Of a DNA stretch of 64,000 nt, positions 48,425 through 60,259 are shown piece by piece (position 1 is the stretch's first letter; every line of letters begins with the position of its first letter). The notes below the pieces were generated by a model. That model saw only the letters and a program-made list of their open reading frames with translations, made no database searches and had not been told where the DNA came from. The stretch covers positions 107,334,043-107,398,042 of the forward strand of contig NC_077228.1 in assembly GCF_027887165.1 (NCBI RefSeq), in the 5' to 3' direction. Position numbers and translations under genes: made by a program. The DNA comes from Monodelphis domestica. Lineage: Eukaryota; Chordata; Mammalia; Didelphimorphia; Didelphidae.

Positions 48425-48558
48425 CCAGATTAAAATGTAATTGTGAAATGTTTCACAAAATAAATAAAAGCATAATGAAACATCAAGAAGGTTTGTGATT
48501 TTCCAAGTCAATATGTGACTCAGGGGGATCCTTTTCTAGTGGAGTTTGACACCACTGG
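48425..48558 (+). mobile_element. hAT-like MITE fragment
   Basis: Ends GTGGAGTTTGACACCACTG, a hAT-type terminus; shares its internal AGATTAAAATGTAATTG with the copy near 32010. Confidence 0.5.
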
Positions 48559-48785
48559 TCTAAAAGCTTCCTTGGCTCCTCTTGGTCAAGGACTTTTTCT
48601 TTCATTCAACCTTAATCCCCCAGATTATTTTCTGCATTTAGATGATTATTGCAATGCCCCGACCCCCTCTGCACACACACGTACACCCCTGCCACTTCTT
48701 CACAAGGTAACAAAACAAAACTCTTCCACACATAATGACTGACCTATGAGTGGCTACTAGGGCTGAGTGCTGTAGACATTTGGGG

Positions 48786-49260
48786 CCAGCCAGAGGTTCT
48801 AATGGGTAGAGTGCTAGACTTTAACTCAGGGAGATTTGAACTTAAAGCCTGCCATAGACAACAGTTTTGTGATCCTGAGCAAGTCATTTAACTTCTTCTT
48901 GTCCATAAAAATGGGGATAATAATAGTATATCCTTCACAAGGTTGTACAAATGAAGTGAGACAACATAGCAAAAGTATTTTGAAATCTATTTTAAATTTA
49001 AAACTTATTTTCTGTCTTAGAATCAGTACTGTATATTGGTTCTAAGGCAGAAGAGCAGTAAGAGCTAGGCAATGGGTGTTAAGTGACTTGCCCAGGGTCA
49101 CACAGCTGGGAAGTGCCTAGGGCCAGATTTGAACCCAGGATCTCCCATCTCAAGACCTGCCTCTCAGTCCACTTGACCACCCAGCTGCCCACAGTACTTT
49201 GAAATCTTAAAGCACATGGAAAAACTGATTATTATTATTGGCAAAATTTCTATATCATGT
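48786..49260 (+). repeat. Ther/MIR-type SINE split by a Mar1-type SINE
   Basis: Outer copy at 48786-48985 and 49193-49260; inner antisense copy at 48990-49192 with AGTATTTTGAAATCT / AGTACTTTGAAATCT flanks. Confidence 0.75.
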
Positions 49261-49324
49261 CTTCATTTGTTAAAAGGGAGGACTTGCTCTGACATAGGGT
49301 GGGGAATGATTTGTTCAAAAGCAT

Positions 49325-49500
49325 AACTTTAATTAATTAAAAGTAATTATAATTCATTAATTATATCAGACACAACAATCCTTCCATATATAATTAAGCA
49401 CATCAATTATATAATTAACATTAGCAAAATTAATTAAAGAAGAATTATATGTTTTATGGATCTATTTTTCTTGCCTTTTCTAAGAAACCTAAATAAAATA
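49325..49500. repeat. AT-rich region
   Basis: TTAATTA-rich, no element recognised. Confidence 0.6.
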
Positions 49501-49509
49501 ATGCCAATC

Positions 49510-50640
49510 CATGGGGTGGTATGAAAGAGATCTGAATTTAGAATATCTGTAGGATCTTGATCCAGTGATATTTTCCCTTGGCCTCAGTTTCCTCATATGT
49601 AAAATGAGGGGATTGGACTAGTTATTGGTAAGGTCCGTTCCAGATCTAAATCTGCCCTCCTATTTTTTTCTTCTTTTTTATAGAAAAGACACACTCAGCA
49701 CTAGGAGGCTTAAGGAAACAAGAGAGCCTGACTCATTCTTATCACTGGCATGGCCACAGAATTTCCATCTGCCCCAAGCATGGGCAGAGTATCCTTACTG
49801 ATCTCTTAGACAAATGTTGGTGGCTGGGCAGAGGGACTGGGAAGAAGAAGAGCTAAGGCTAAAGGAGAGGTTTGAGTTAGAAGTCAGAAAAGCTTCCTTC
49901 CACCTCTGAGATTCAGTGATTTTCTGGAGTCCTAAGAAAACCACTTGTTGTTAGGTAGTCAGTTAGTCACATCTGACTCTTTGTGACTCTACTTGGGCTT
50001 TTCTTGGCTAAGATACTGGAGTCATTTGCCATTTCCTTCTTGGGCTCATTTAACAGAAAAGGAAACTGAGGCCAACAGAGTAAAAGTGACTGCCTAGGGT
50101 CCCATAGCTAGTAATTGTTTGAGGACAGATTTGAACCTAGGTCTTCCTGCCTCCAGGGTCAGCATTCTATCCATTGTGCAAGGTAGCAGCACAGGCAAAG
50201 GTCTAAAAGGACTGCTGGGGAAGGGAGCAGGAATGGGAATCTGACTAGGGAGTTAAGAAGGAGGTAATGCTACATGTAAACGGTAGGTGGCAGCAGAGAC
50301 TCACAGCAGCCCAGCTAGAAACTGACACCTCAAGGTAGGTATAGAGGGAACAAGATGATGGAGGAGTCTTGTGGAGAAGAGTCAGCAGTCCTATTGCTGG
50401 GACCCCTGAAGGATTTTTGCCCCTATCTGTCCACCTCAGTGTTGCTGTCTCGACTGCTATGCTCAAGCTGAGATGCATCCTTGATGACCAAGGAGAGCTC
50501 TAGCTCAAAGGGGTATTGGAGGACCTCCAGCCCAGCCTTCCATTTTAGAGGTAGGGAAACTGAGGTCAGGAGACTTGCCCAAGCTCACATCGGAGGCAAG
50601 ATTCAAGCCCTCTTTCTACTGCACCAGTCCCAAGTTTTAT
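49510..50640. repeat. MIR, Ther-type SINE and MIR
   Basis: MIR (plus) at 49510-49655, Ther-type SINE (minus) at 49945-50190, MIR (minus) at about 50515-50640; the rest is unassigned. Confidence 0.6.
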
Positions 50641-50984
50641 TAAGGGCTTTCCTCTTTCCCAGCACAGTCTTTCTGCTTGAAGATGATCCTTATTGCTGAA
50701 TGCTCCCAAAATGGCATCCTAACCCCAAATACCCTCAACCCAAATATACATTCACACAGGGATGTGTTGATAAATGATTAACAACTGGCTCTCGGGGGGA
50801 GGAATGGGCAGAAGACACCATTTTATGCTTAATTTGCATTAGTCACATTTTCTCGATCACTTTCTTAAGTTTAGATAATCAACAAAATAAGAAATCGAGG
50901 ACTGATTTGTAGTTTTGCCAATTTTGGAGGTGTAGATGCTCCCCTTGAAAATTAATCATCAGCCCTAAGAAGCCTGTATGATTT

Positions 50985-51925
50985 ACTCATGACATTTCCC
51001 TTACCTAGAATTCAGCATGCTCCTTTCTTTTCTCTGCCTTCTGAAAGTCTACCTAGTCTACAAGGATCTGCCACTTTCTGGCTCTTCTGTGAAGCCTTTT
51101 CCCAGTCAATTTTTCTTCCTAGTGTTCTGTTCTTCCTTTAAATGCCTGTAGAATTTCCTTTCTGTCTTACATAATAGGTAACTAGGTGGCACTATGAATA
51201 GAGTTGTCAACTCTGGAGTCAGGAGCACTTGAATTCAAATTCAGCATCAGACATATAATATCTTTGTGACCCTGGGCAAGTCACTTAACCTTGTTTGCCT
51301 TAGTTTCCTCATCTGTTAAATGTGCTAAAGAAGGAAATGGCCAAATGCTCCATTATTTTTGCCATGAAGAGCCCAAATGAAGCCATAAAGAGCAGAACAT
51401 TAGTGAAATGAAACAATGATGACTCTGTAACATAATACTTAATTAAAAAAATGATAGCTCCAGTTCCACCATGTCTGTGAAACTTTCCCAAACCACTCAC
51501 CCCAAGTTAGTTTCTCATTCCTCCAATCTTCCCAGAGCATTGTGATCTCTCCGTTGCTGTTTTCACTCCTCACCTTGAATTATAATTAAAAAAATTAATT
51601 ATAATGAAGGGCCAGTTGGGGCTGCTGAGTGAATAGAGAGCCAGGCTTGGAGAGACAAGGTCCTAGGTTCAAATCTAACCTCAGATACTTCCTAGGTATG
51701 TCACCCTGGGCAAGTCACTTAACCACCATTGTCTAGCCCTTACCACTCTTTGGCCTTGCGACTGATACTTCATATTGATTCTAAGGTGGAGGAAAAGGGT
51801 TTTTAAAAAAGTGAGATGAGTAGAATCAGGAGAATGTTTTAAGTAGCAATAGCAATACATTATAATAATCAACAATGAATGACAACATAGATTCTAAGAT
51901 GGAAGGTAAGGTTTTAAAAAAAATA
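50985..51925 (+). repeat. L2 with a Ther-type SINE, then Mar1-type SINEs
   Basis: L2-like at 50985-51170 and 51426-51600; Ther-type SINE at 51172-51425; Mar1-type SINE at 51610-51812; isolated Mar1 tail at 51888-51925. Confidence 0.65.
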
Positions 51926-51944
51926 AATGAATAAAGGGCTGACC

Positions 51945-53040
51945 TTATTCCCAGGTTGAATGTCAACCCCTTAAAGGTTGGAGTTATTTCATTTTCATTT
52001 TTCTATCTACAACATCGAACACAGTGTTAGCACAACCCTATTTGTCTCTTCACCTAGTCTCTCTTCTCTAGTTTTGCATGATGCTCCTCTCTCTGGGTCT
52101 CCCCCTGCCTGCCTGATCTCTTTCTTAGTGTCCTGTACTAGATCTTCATCCATTATTGCACCCACAAACAGTGGATGTTTCCCAAAGCTCTGTCCTGGGC
52201 CCTCTTCTCTTTATATACCATCTACCTTGGTGATCTCATCAGCTCTCTATCATCTCTATGCAGATGATTCTCAATTCTTTTCATCTAGCTTGAACATCTC
52301 TCCTGATCTCGAGGGTCACTTGAACAGCTTGCATATTGGTCATCTACTGGATTTTCCATATATCTCAAAATGTCCAAAAGAGAATCCACTATCTTCCCCA
52401 TTCCTCCCTGCTCTCCCCTTTTCCAAACTTCCTTATTACTGTCCATAACACCACTTCCCTCCTATTCACTCAGACTCCCAACCTCAGTGTCATTACCAAT
52501 TCCTTTCTCACATTCACTCTCTTCTATAGACAATATCCTGTCAAGTCTTGCTGTTAAATTCCCAGAACGTCACTTCTATATGTTCCCCTTTCTCTCCAGT
52601 CATACAGCCATCCCTCCAGTATAAGCTCTCCTGATATCTATCAATAGCCTTTTGGATGATCCTCCTGTCTCAAGTCTCTCTCCCCTCCACTCATCTTCCA
52701 GTCAACTGCCAAAGTGATTTTCCAAAAGCATGTCACTCTTATTATTTTGGATGTTTCAATCCTTTCAGACTTGTTGTGACCCCGTTTCAGGGTTTCTTGC
52801 CAAAGATACTGGAGTGGTTTGCTATTTCCTTTTCCAGCTCATTTGATAGATTATGGAACTATGGCAAATAGGGTTAAGTGACTTGCTCAGGGCTACACAG
52901 CAAGTATATGTTTGAAACTTGATTTGAACATAAGTAGATGAGTCTTCCTGATTCCAAGTTCAGTTCTCTGTCTACTGTATCACTTATGTATTTTATACCC
53001 TCTCTACTAAATAAATTCTAGAAGGCCTTACAGTTATATC
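51945..53040 (+). repeat. L2 fragment with reverse-transcriptase YADD box; Ther-type SINE inside
   Basis: The frame contains KLCPGPSSLYIPSTL and YHLYADDSQFFSSS, matching the L2 reverse transcriptase around its catalytic YADD. A Ther-type SINE (minus) occupies about 52738-52990. Confidence 0.7.
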
Positions 53041-53782
53041 CATGATAAAATTTTTTTGAGTTAGCAAATATTTTTAATATATAACACCTTTGATTATAAA
53101 AATATCCTTATTCAAGAGAAACAAATTTAGCTGCTAAATAAATGCTTATTGATTGTGTAATTGAATTGTATCTGAAAATAGCTCCTAGTTTATTGACTGA
53201 AGCTACAATTCTGATCATTGTGGCTGAAGGAATGACTGAATGCTGGTAGTACTCTGTCCCTCCAAATGGCTCTGCCTTCACAATGGCTTCCTCAATCCAA
53301 ATGGCTCCCTCTCCCCAAATCCCCCACTTCTTCCTTGTGGGATTTGGCCACACAGGAATCACAAGACCTGATTTTGTCAGTTTTACAGGTAAGAATGCTG
53401 TTAAATTGTACTAGATTACTAGGAGGGGTAATAAGTTATTCTTTATGGGTCTCAGTTTCCCCATCTGTAAGAGGAAGCTGTTACAGGTTTTTGAGGGAAG
53501 AAGAATGTTGACATAGTCAACAGGAATCCCTGGACCAATTTTTCTCTGCTTATCATCTATAGCCTTAGGTACTTGCTGCTTCTTCTATTGGCTTACTGCC
53601 CTGTTGCCTATACCTAGACAGAGAACCCCTTGCCTCTGCTTATTGACCCACAGATGTTGCTTTCCTCCTGATGATCATATGGAAAGCCCTCTCCTCCCCA
53701 AGGTTCTTTGGTCACATTATTTCCCAAGCTATTAGTCAGCTCAGCCTCCCCTTAACCCCCTTCTTCTTGGACTTGGTGTTAC
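53041..53782. other. REN: REN intron 1, unassigned
   Basis: No exon or repeat recognised. Confidence 0.45.
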
Positions 53783-53856
53783 CTATGTAAGCCATCACTG
53801 GGCAGACTGAAGAAGCAAGTGATCCAGGCTCCCAGCAGGAGCTCCCAGCAATCTAT
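53783..53856 (-). pseudogene. REN: REN exon 1 (signal peptide), start codon lost
   Basis: Read from the ATA at 53856, the frame gives ID-CWELLLGAWITCFFSLP, then SDGLH and a split arginine, a good signal-peptide exon ending at a GTAACA donor. It aligns with the end of human exon 1 (WGLLLLLWGSCTFGLP). The first codon should be ATG but is ATA, and an in-frame TAG three codons earlier rules out an upstream start. The exon lies about 65-75 bases downstream of a TATA box, the spacing expected for a renin first exon. Confidence 0.78.
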
Positions 53857-53920
53857 CCTGGTCTATCTGTCTGTCTGGCCTGGGATTGAGGCTGCTTGTT
53901 TTTTCCCAAGGCTCCATTTG

Positions 53921-54000
53921 CCTTTATATACTACTGAATTCTAGTTGGGATCCTCCTCTCCCCTGATTTATAGAGTGGAAAGAGAGGACTAATAAATCCC
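53921..54000 (-). promoter_or_regulatory. REN: REN proximal promoter: TATA box and HOX/PBX-like element
   Basis: On the minus strand TATATAAAG (53922-53930) sits at TATA distance before exon 1. About 30 bases further upstream CTATAAATCAGGGGAGAG (around 53956-53973) closely resembles the HOX/PBX enhancer element of the human renin promoter (TAATAAATCAGGGCAGAG). A second related motif, GGGATTTATTAG, lies at 53989-54000. The comparison with the human promoter is from memory. Confidence 0.7.
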
Positions 54001-54742
54001 CAGCTGAGGGCTAACACTTGGTACAGAGCCTGGTTTCACCTGTTTCTAGTCAGGGCAACAGGGGGAAAGAGGAGGAGGGCTGGTGGTGGGAAAGTAGACA
54101 TCTGTTCAGTCACATCAGCAGGTCTATAAATCTGATATAAATCACACTGGTATCACGCCCTGTCCTGGGTTCCATGCTGTAGTTGACCTGAGGAATGAGA
54201 TGGAAAACAAACCCTCAGTGGATCCAGGAGAGAATTAAGCCAGAATACAGGTTCATGAATGGTCGGTCTAGGCTCCCTCTCCCAGCACACAGCCCTTGAG
54301 GTTTTCTCATCATCCTTCAGTGACCACAGAAGTATTCTCAGTCTTGATCTTGTCACAAACATGTTGTATAACTGTACTATGTAACTGGAGGAAATTCATT
54401 ATTCTCTATGGATCTTAACTTCTCCATCTATAATGTAGAGGAAACCCTCCAGGATCAATTCTGATTTTTCTGAGCAATACAAAGCTGTGGGTGAAACACA
54501 GAAGGGAAACTTTGGGGTTCCCAGGCTCCCAGTTCTGTTATCTTCTTCCCCTATTGATGGCTTCTCCCTCTCATTCTCTCCAGGGGATAGTCCTTCTCTG
54601 TGAAAACCAACCAGTAGTTCCTTTATAGGTGCATCCCAAACTGGGCAGCCTTCTGTCTTTTGACAATATCAGCAGCACTATTAAGCACTTCTCTATCCTT
54701 TTTATCAAAAGAGTTTGACTTTACTCATAAAATTGAGGTTGA
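54001..54742. other. REN: REN upstream region, unassigned
   Basis: Repeat-free 0.7 kb directly upstream of the REN promoter; may hold distal regulatory sites, none assigned. Confidence 0.4.
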
Positions 54743-55322
54743 TGCAGTGAGGTATCACAATGGATAGAGTATCAGGTCTAGAGCTGGGAGGACCTGGGAT
54801 CAAACCTGACCTCAGACAGTTCTTAGATGTGTATCCCTGGGCAAGACACTTAACCCCCATTGCCTAGTCCTTACAATTCTTCTGCCTTGGAATTGAGACT
54901 TAGTGCTCATTCTTTTTTTATTTTATTTTTTTTAATTTAATATATTTTATTTGATCATTTCCAAGCATTATTCATTAAAGACATAGATCATTTTCTTTTC
55001 CTCCCCCCCACCCCCCATAGCCGACGCGTAAATCCACTGGGCATTACATGTTTTCTTGATTTGAACCCATTGCTATGTTGATAATATTTGCATTAGAGTG
55101 TTCATTTAGAGTCTCTCCTCTGTCATGTCCCCTCAACCGCTGAAGAATTAGACTGGTGAGTGCTAGGCATTTGGGGTTGTGACAACTAGGCAGTATCTGA
55201 GATCAGATTCGAACCCAGGTCCTTTTCACTCCAAGCCTGGTGTTCTATCCACTGTGCTACCTAGCTGACCCGTCTTAGTGCTCATTCTAAGACAGAAGAT
55301 AAGGAAGGTAATGGTTTAAAGA
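54743..55322 (+). repeat. Mar1-type CORE-SINE split by a chimeric insertion
   Basis: SINE body at 54743-54913 resumes at 55289 with its tail CTAAGACAGAAGATAAGG. CTTAGTGCTCATTCT is duplicated on both sides of the insertion. Confidence 0.85.
54914..55273 (-). mobile_element. SINE-L1 chimeric retroinsert
   Basis: Read on the minus strand: about 125 bases of Mar1-type SINE from its 5' end (55273 to about 55145), joined directly to an L1 3' end with poly-A (about 55143 to 54914). A single 15-base duplication (54899-54913 and 55274-55288) bounds the composite. Confidence 0.8.
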
Positions 55323-55324
55323 AA

Positions 55325-56560
55325 AAAAAGTTTTAATTTGTATTTCTCTAAATTGTAATGATTTAAATCATTTTTTTCATATGGTTATATATAGCTTTTA
55401 TTTTTATATCCCAAAACTCTCTGTTCATATCTTTTTACCCTTTATCAATTGTGGAATGGTTCATTTTTTTATAAATTTGACAAAATCCTTTCTATATTTT
55501 AGATATACAAGACTTTTATACAAGAAATCACCTACAAAATCCCCTCTCCAACTTTTTATGTTCCTTCTTATCTTGGTTATGTTAGTTTGATTTGTACAAA
55601 AACATTTTAATTTTTTCTTTTTTTCAGAAACTAAGTTACACCATTGTTAAGATCCTCTGAAAAGCCCACAATCTGTCACAGAGATATAGTCAGACTTAAC
55701 AACTCCAATTGTCAAACACTTGGATCAAGTCATGACCACATTTATTGCAAAAGGACCCTGTACATTTTTATATCAATTCCAGTACCTTATGATTCTTATT
55801 ACCCAGCAAGTCATTAACATGGAAACATGCATCATGAACAGCAAGAAATATTGCCCATCCCTTCTGCATATTCCCAACCTGTCCCTCCTGAGCAACAGTG
55901 CTACTCACATTACAGAGGTCTGTGCAAAGTTATCTATTTTATATATTACAACATCTCTATCTCTCATTTATATATAACTTTTTCCTATCCATCAATCTGA
56001 AAGTTAATATGTTCCAGGTCCTTCTAATTCCCATTAGGTCCAGGTCATGTATCCATTTTGACTTTATCTGGGTAAATAGTTTAAGATATGACTCTATACC
56101 TATTTTCTGCCAGATAAACCATTGTTTAATAAGATTGAGAAAAAGAGAAGAAAACCAAATCACTAGCATCCAAAATGAAATAGGTGAATTTGCCATGAAT
56201 GAAAATGAAGTCAAAACAATTCTCAGGACTTATTATGCTGGATTACATGACAACAAATTTATCAATTGAAGTAAAATGATGGAAGAATACTTACAAAATT
56301 ATAAACTGCCTAGACTAACAAAGGAGGAAAAAGAATATCTAGATACCTATTTTAGAAAGAGAAATTGAACAGGCCATCAGAACCAGATGGATTTACAAGA
56401 GAATTTTGTCAATATATAAAGATTAACTAATTGTAATGTTGAATAAACTATTTAGAAAAATTGGTAAAGACGGGAGTCCTGATAAACTCCTTTTATGCTA
56501 CAAATATGATGCTGATATCAAAACCAGAAAGAGAAAGAAAATTATAGACCAAAAAGATAG
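55325..56560. mobile_element. Rearranged L1 fragments, partly inverted
   Basis: L1 ORF2 3' region on the minus strand at 55325-55620 and about 55975-56130, then an ORF2 mid-region on the plus strand at 56130-56560 (NYKLPRLTKEEKEYLDTY). About 350 bases at 55620-55975 are unassigned. Confidence 0.6.
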
Positions 56561-56814
56561 GAACGAAAGACAGAAGTCTGGTAAGAATAAGTAGCAAGGA
56601 AATAGCGAAGTGAGAAACTTGACCCTAATGGTTCTATTCCAGCAAGAGATCAAAAAGGGTTCATGGCCAGTTTCTAAGTTTATTAGCGTCCTGGAGGTCT
56701 GGGATTATACTAGGAAAACTAGTTTTCACCTGCCAACCAGGATGAATGCATAGAAGCATGGAGAAATTTATGTGAACAATACAAAATGAAGTCAGGTAAA
56801 TCGACAGGAAAGAT

Positions 56815-57340
56815 CTGGCACATTATGATACAGTGGAAAGAGCACTGGACTCTATGTCAGAAAGCTATAGTTGAGTCTTACATTCCTACTATCTATATGA
56901 CAAAAACAAAACAAAACAAACAAAAAAACCAACCTTTACCTTTTGTCTTAGTATTAGTTCTGAGACAGAAGAGCAGCAAGGATGAGGCACCTAAAGTGAA
57001 GTTACTTGTTCAGGGTAATATATCTAGAAAATGCCTGAGGTCAAAATAGAACCCAGGGCCTCTTGACTCCAGACCTCACACTCTATCCACTGTGCTACTT
57101 ACCATATCTGTATTACTGTGAACAAAGAACTTATTTTTTACCCTTCTGGGTTTTAGTTTATTCATATGTAAAATGTGGTAACTGGACTAGATGATCTTTA
57201 ACATCTCTCTTAGCTCTTGGTCTCTTATCCTTTGACCTCCCTGAGCCTTCAGTTCCTTCCACTGTAAAATGACTAGGTTGAATGAGAAGACCTGTAGAGT
57301 TCCTTCCAATTCTAAAAACCTGTGAATCAGTGTCTGATAA
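56815..57340 (+). repeat. MIR split by a Mar1-type SINE
   Basis: MIR at 56815-56905 and 57107-57340; SINE (minus) at 56925-57106. Confidence 0.65.
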
Positions 57341-57362
57341 TATCTGAAAAGCTTCATGTGGA

Positions 57363-57565
57363 AGAGAGCAGCTAAATGGCTCAGTAAGGAAGACATGGGT
57401 TCAAATCCAGCCTCAGACATTAGCTGTGTTACCTTTGGTAAGCTACCTAACCCTGTTGGTCTCAGTTTCCTCCTCTGTAAAATGAATTGGGGAAGGAAAT
57501 GACAAATTCCTCCAGTATCTTTGCCAACAAAACCCTAAATGGGGTAATGAAGTATCAGACAGTAC
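57363..57565 (+). repeat. Ther-type CORE-SINE
   Basis: CTCAGTTTCCTCCTCTGTAA and CTCCAGTATCTTTGCCAACA. Confidence 0.8.
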
Positions 57566-57834
57566 TGTGTGGGTGATCTCTGTTGGAAGGAACAATTTTA
57601 ATTGAGTGCTAAGGAAGAAGTCAGAGGTTGGGACTGGGGGGGGGTGCTCAGGGGTGGGAAGGAGGAGATATGAAGAAGGAGGGTGCTAGCATTTTAAGAA
57701 GAACTTTGAAAGAATCAGAATTCAAGTTAGGGTTGCAAAGATCCCATCCTTCTTCCCCAGGCTTCACTGGTCTTGGGGAAACCCAAGAATGTTGGAGGCA
57801 ACCCTGACCTACCTTCAGAATGTTAGTGTCTGGA

Positions 57835-58200
57835 GGAATACTACTGCACCCTCACAAATGATGAGCTGGTTAACTTGTTAAAAAAAACTTGTAAAGATGT
57901 ACATGAAGTAATGAGGGGTGAAAGCAGTAGAACCAAGAGAATATTATGTAGTTACAGAAGGAATATTTCAACATGATTGAAATGTCGAAAATGAGCCTAT
58001 GAATGTCCACCTCCAAAGAATGAGCTGAAAAATAGAAACCTGAGAGTCATTCTACACACACTTATCTTTTTATTGGGTGAAATCTTCTATGGTGTGAGTA
58101 AGGCAGGGAGGGGTTGAGATAACTGGAAATAAGTCCCATTGAATAAGAATTTTTTAAAAAGTGAAACAGATGGAAAGAATGACTGGAAATAGGTGCTGGG
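57835..58200 (+). mobile_element. Older L1 3' end
   Basis: AAGCAGTAGAACCAAGAGAA matches the L1 ORF2/3' UTR junction in sense orientation. Confidence 0.6.
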
Positions 58201-58204
58201 ATAA

Positions 58205-58443
58205 CACCTTTGGTAGTAGTATTTTTCAGTCATGTCTGACTAGGTTTGTTTGTTTTTAAAACCTTCCCTTCCCTCTTAAAATCAATTTTGTGCATTGGTT
58301 CTAAGACAGAAGAGTGGCAAGGGCTAGGCAATGGGGGTTAAGTGATTTGCCCAGGGTCACACAGCTAGGAAGTGTCTGAGGCCATACTTAAACCCAAGAC
58401 CTTGAGTCTCAAGTCCTGTCTTTCAATCTACTGAACCACCTAG

Positions 58444-58489
<46 letters not shown>

Positions 58490-58530
58490 TTGGCAAAGAT
58501 ATCTGAGTGGTTTGCCATTTCTTTCTTTTT
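58205..58530 (-). repeat. Ther-type SINE split by a Mar1-type SINE and (TG)n
   Basis: Ther tail pieces at 58205-58245 and 58490-58530; Mar1-type SINE (minus) at 58250-58446; (TG)n at 58447-58487. Confidence 0.75.
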
Positions 58531-60240
58531 TATTTTTAAATTAAGAAAATTTAAAAATATTTTCCATTTTTACATATTTTGCTTTCTTTCCCTCTCCTCT
58601 TCCCTGCCTCCTCCCATCCAATAAGCACTTCCACTGGGTTATACAAATGTTATCACTTACAACCTCTTTCCATATTATTCATTTTTGCAATAAAGCAGTC
58701 TTTTAAAACCAAATCCCCAAATCACATATCCATATAAACAAATGATGAGTGATTTCTCATAAGTCCCATGGGATTGTCTTATATTAGCAAAGTCCATTAC
58801 ACTGCATTGTTCCACAATGTTTTGTTCTCCTGGTTCTACTCATTTCATTCTGCATCAGTTCCTGGAGGTTCTTCCACTTCATCATTCCTTACAGCTCAGT
58901 AGTATTCCATCACCATCATATACCACAATTTGTTCAGTCATTCTCCAATGAAGGGAAACCTCTTCATTTTCCAATTTTTTTGCCACCACAAATCTTTTTG
59001 TACAAACATTTTTCACTATTATCTCTTTGGGGTATAAACATAGTAGTAGTATTGCTAGATCAAAGGGTAGCATTCTTTTAAAGCCTTTTGAGTGTAGTTC
59101 CAAACTGCCTTCCAGAATGGTTGGACCAATTCACAGAACCACCAGCAATGCATTAGTGTCCCAATTTTGCCACATTCCCTCCAACATTTATTATTTTCCT
59201 TTAATGTCATATTGGCCTACCTGCTAGGTGTAAGGTGGTACCTCAGAGTTGTTTTTAATTTGCATTTCTCTAATTATGAGAGATTTAGAACACTTTTTTC
59301 ATGTGCTTATTGATAGTTTTGATTTCTTTATCTGAAAACTGCCTATTCATATCCCTTGACCATTTGCCATTTGGGGCTTGATTTTTTGTAAATTTGACTT
59401 GGTTCCTTATATGTTTGGGGTTGTTATAAAATCCTCCCCCCCCACAATTTGTTGCTAACCTTCTAATTTTGGTTGCATTCGTTTTGTTTGTTCAACACCT
59501 TTTTAACTTAATGTAATCAAAATTATTCATTTTACATTTTGTAATGTTCTCTATCTCCTGCTTGGCCTTAAATTCTTTCCTTTCTCATAGATCTGACAGG
59601 TGTACTCTTCTATGTTCACCTAATTTACTTAGAATATCCCTCTTTATATTTAAGTCATTTACCCCTTCTGAATTTCTCTTGGTATAGGGTGTGAGATGTT
59701 GACCTAAACCTAGTCTCTCCCATACTGTTTTCCAATTTTCCCAGCACTTTTTGTCAAATAGTGGATTCTTGTCCCAAAAGTTGGGATCTATGGGTTTATA
59801 GTACACTTATCTTGCTGAGGTCATTTACCCCAAGTCTATTACATTGATCCACCCTTCTATCTCTTAGCCAGAACCATATTGTTTTGATGACCACTGCTTT
59901 ATAGTACAGTTTACAATCTGGTACTGCTAGGCCTGTGTCCTTTACATTTTCTTTAATGAGTTACTTGATATTCTTGGTCCTCTGATCTTCCAAGTGAACT
60001 TTGTTATAATTTTTTCTAATTGTTGTAAAGTTTGGTAGTTTGGTAGGTATAGCACTGAATAAGTGAATTATTTTAGGTAAGATTATCATTTTTATTATGT
60101 TAGCTTGTCCTACCCATGAATAATTAATGGTTTTCCAATTATTTAGATCTAGTTTTATATGTGTGAAAAGTGTTTTGTAGTTGTGTTCATATAATTCCTG
60201 AGTTTGTCATGGCAAATAGATTCCCAAATATTTTATTTTA
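58530..60240 (-). mobile_element. L1, about 1.7 kb of ORF2 3' half and 3' UTR
   Basis: On the minus strand FWDKNPLFDKKCWENWKTVW, LYPKEIIVKNVCTKRFVVAK and VYDGDGILLSCKE belong to L1 ORF2. 5' truncated, with stops and frameshifts. Confidence 0.85.
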
Positions 60241-60259
60241 TCTAGAGTGATTTTATTTT

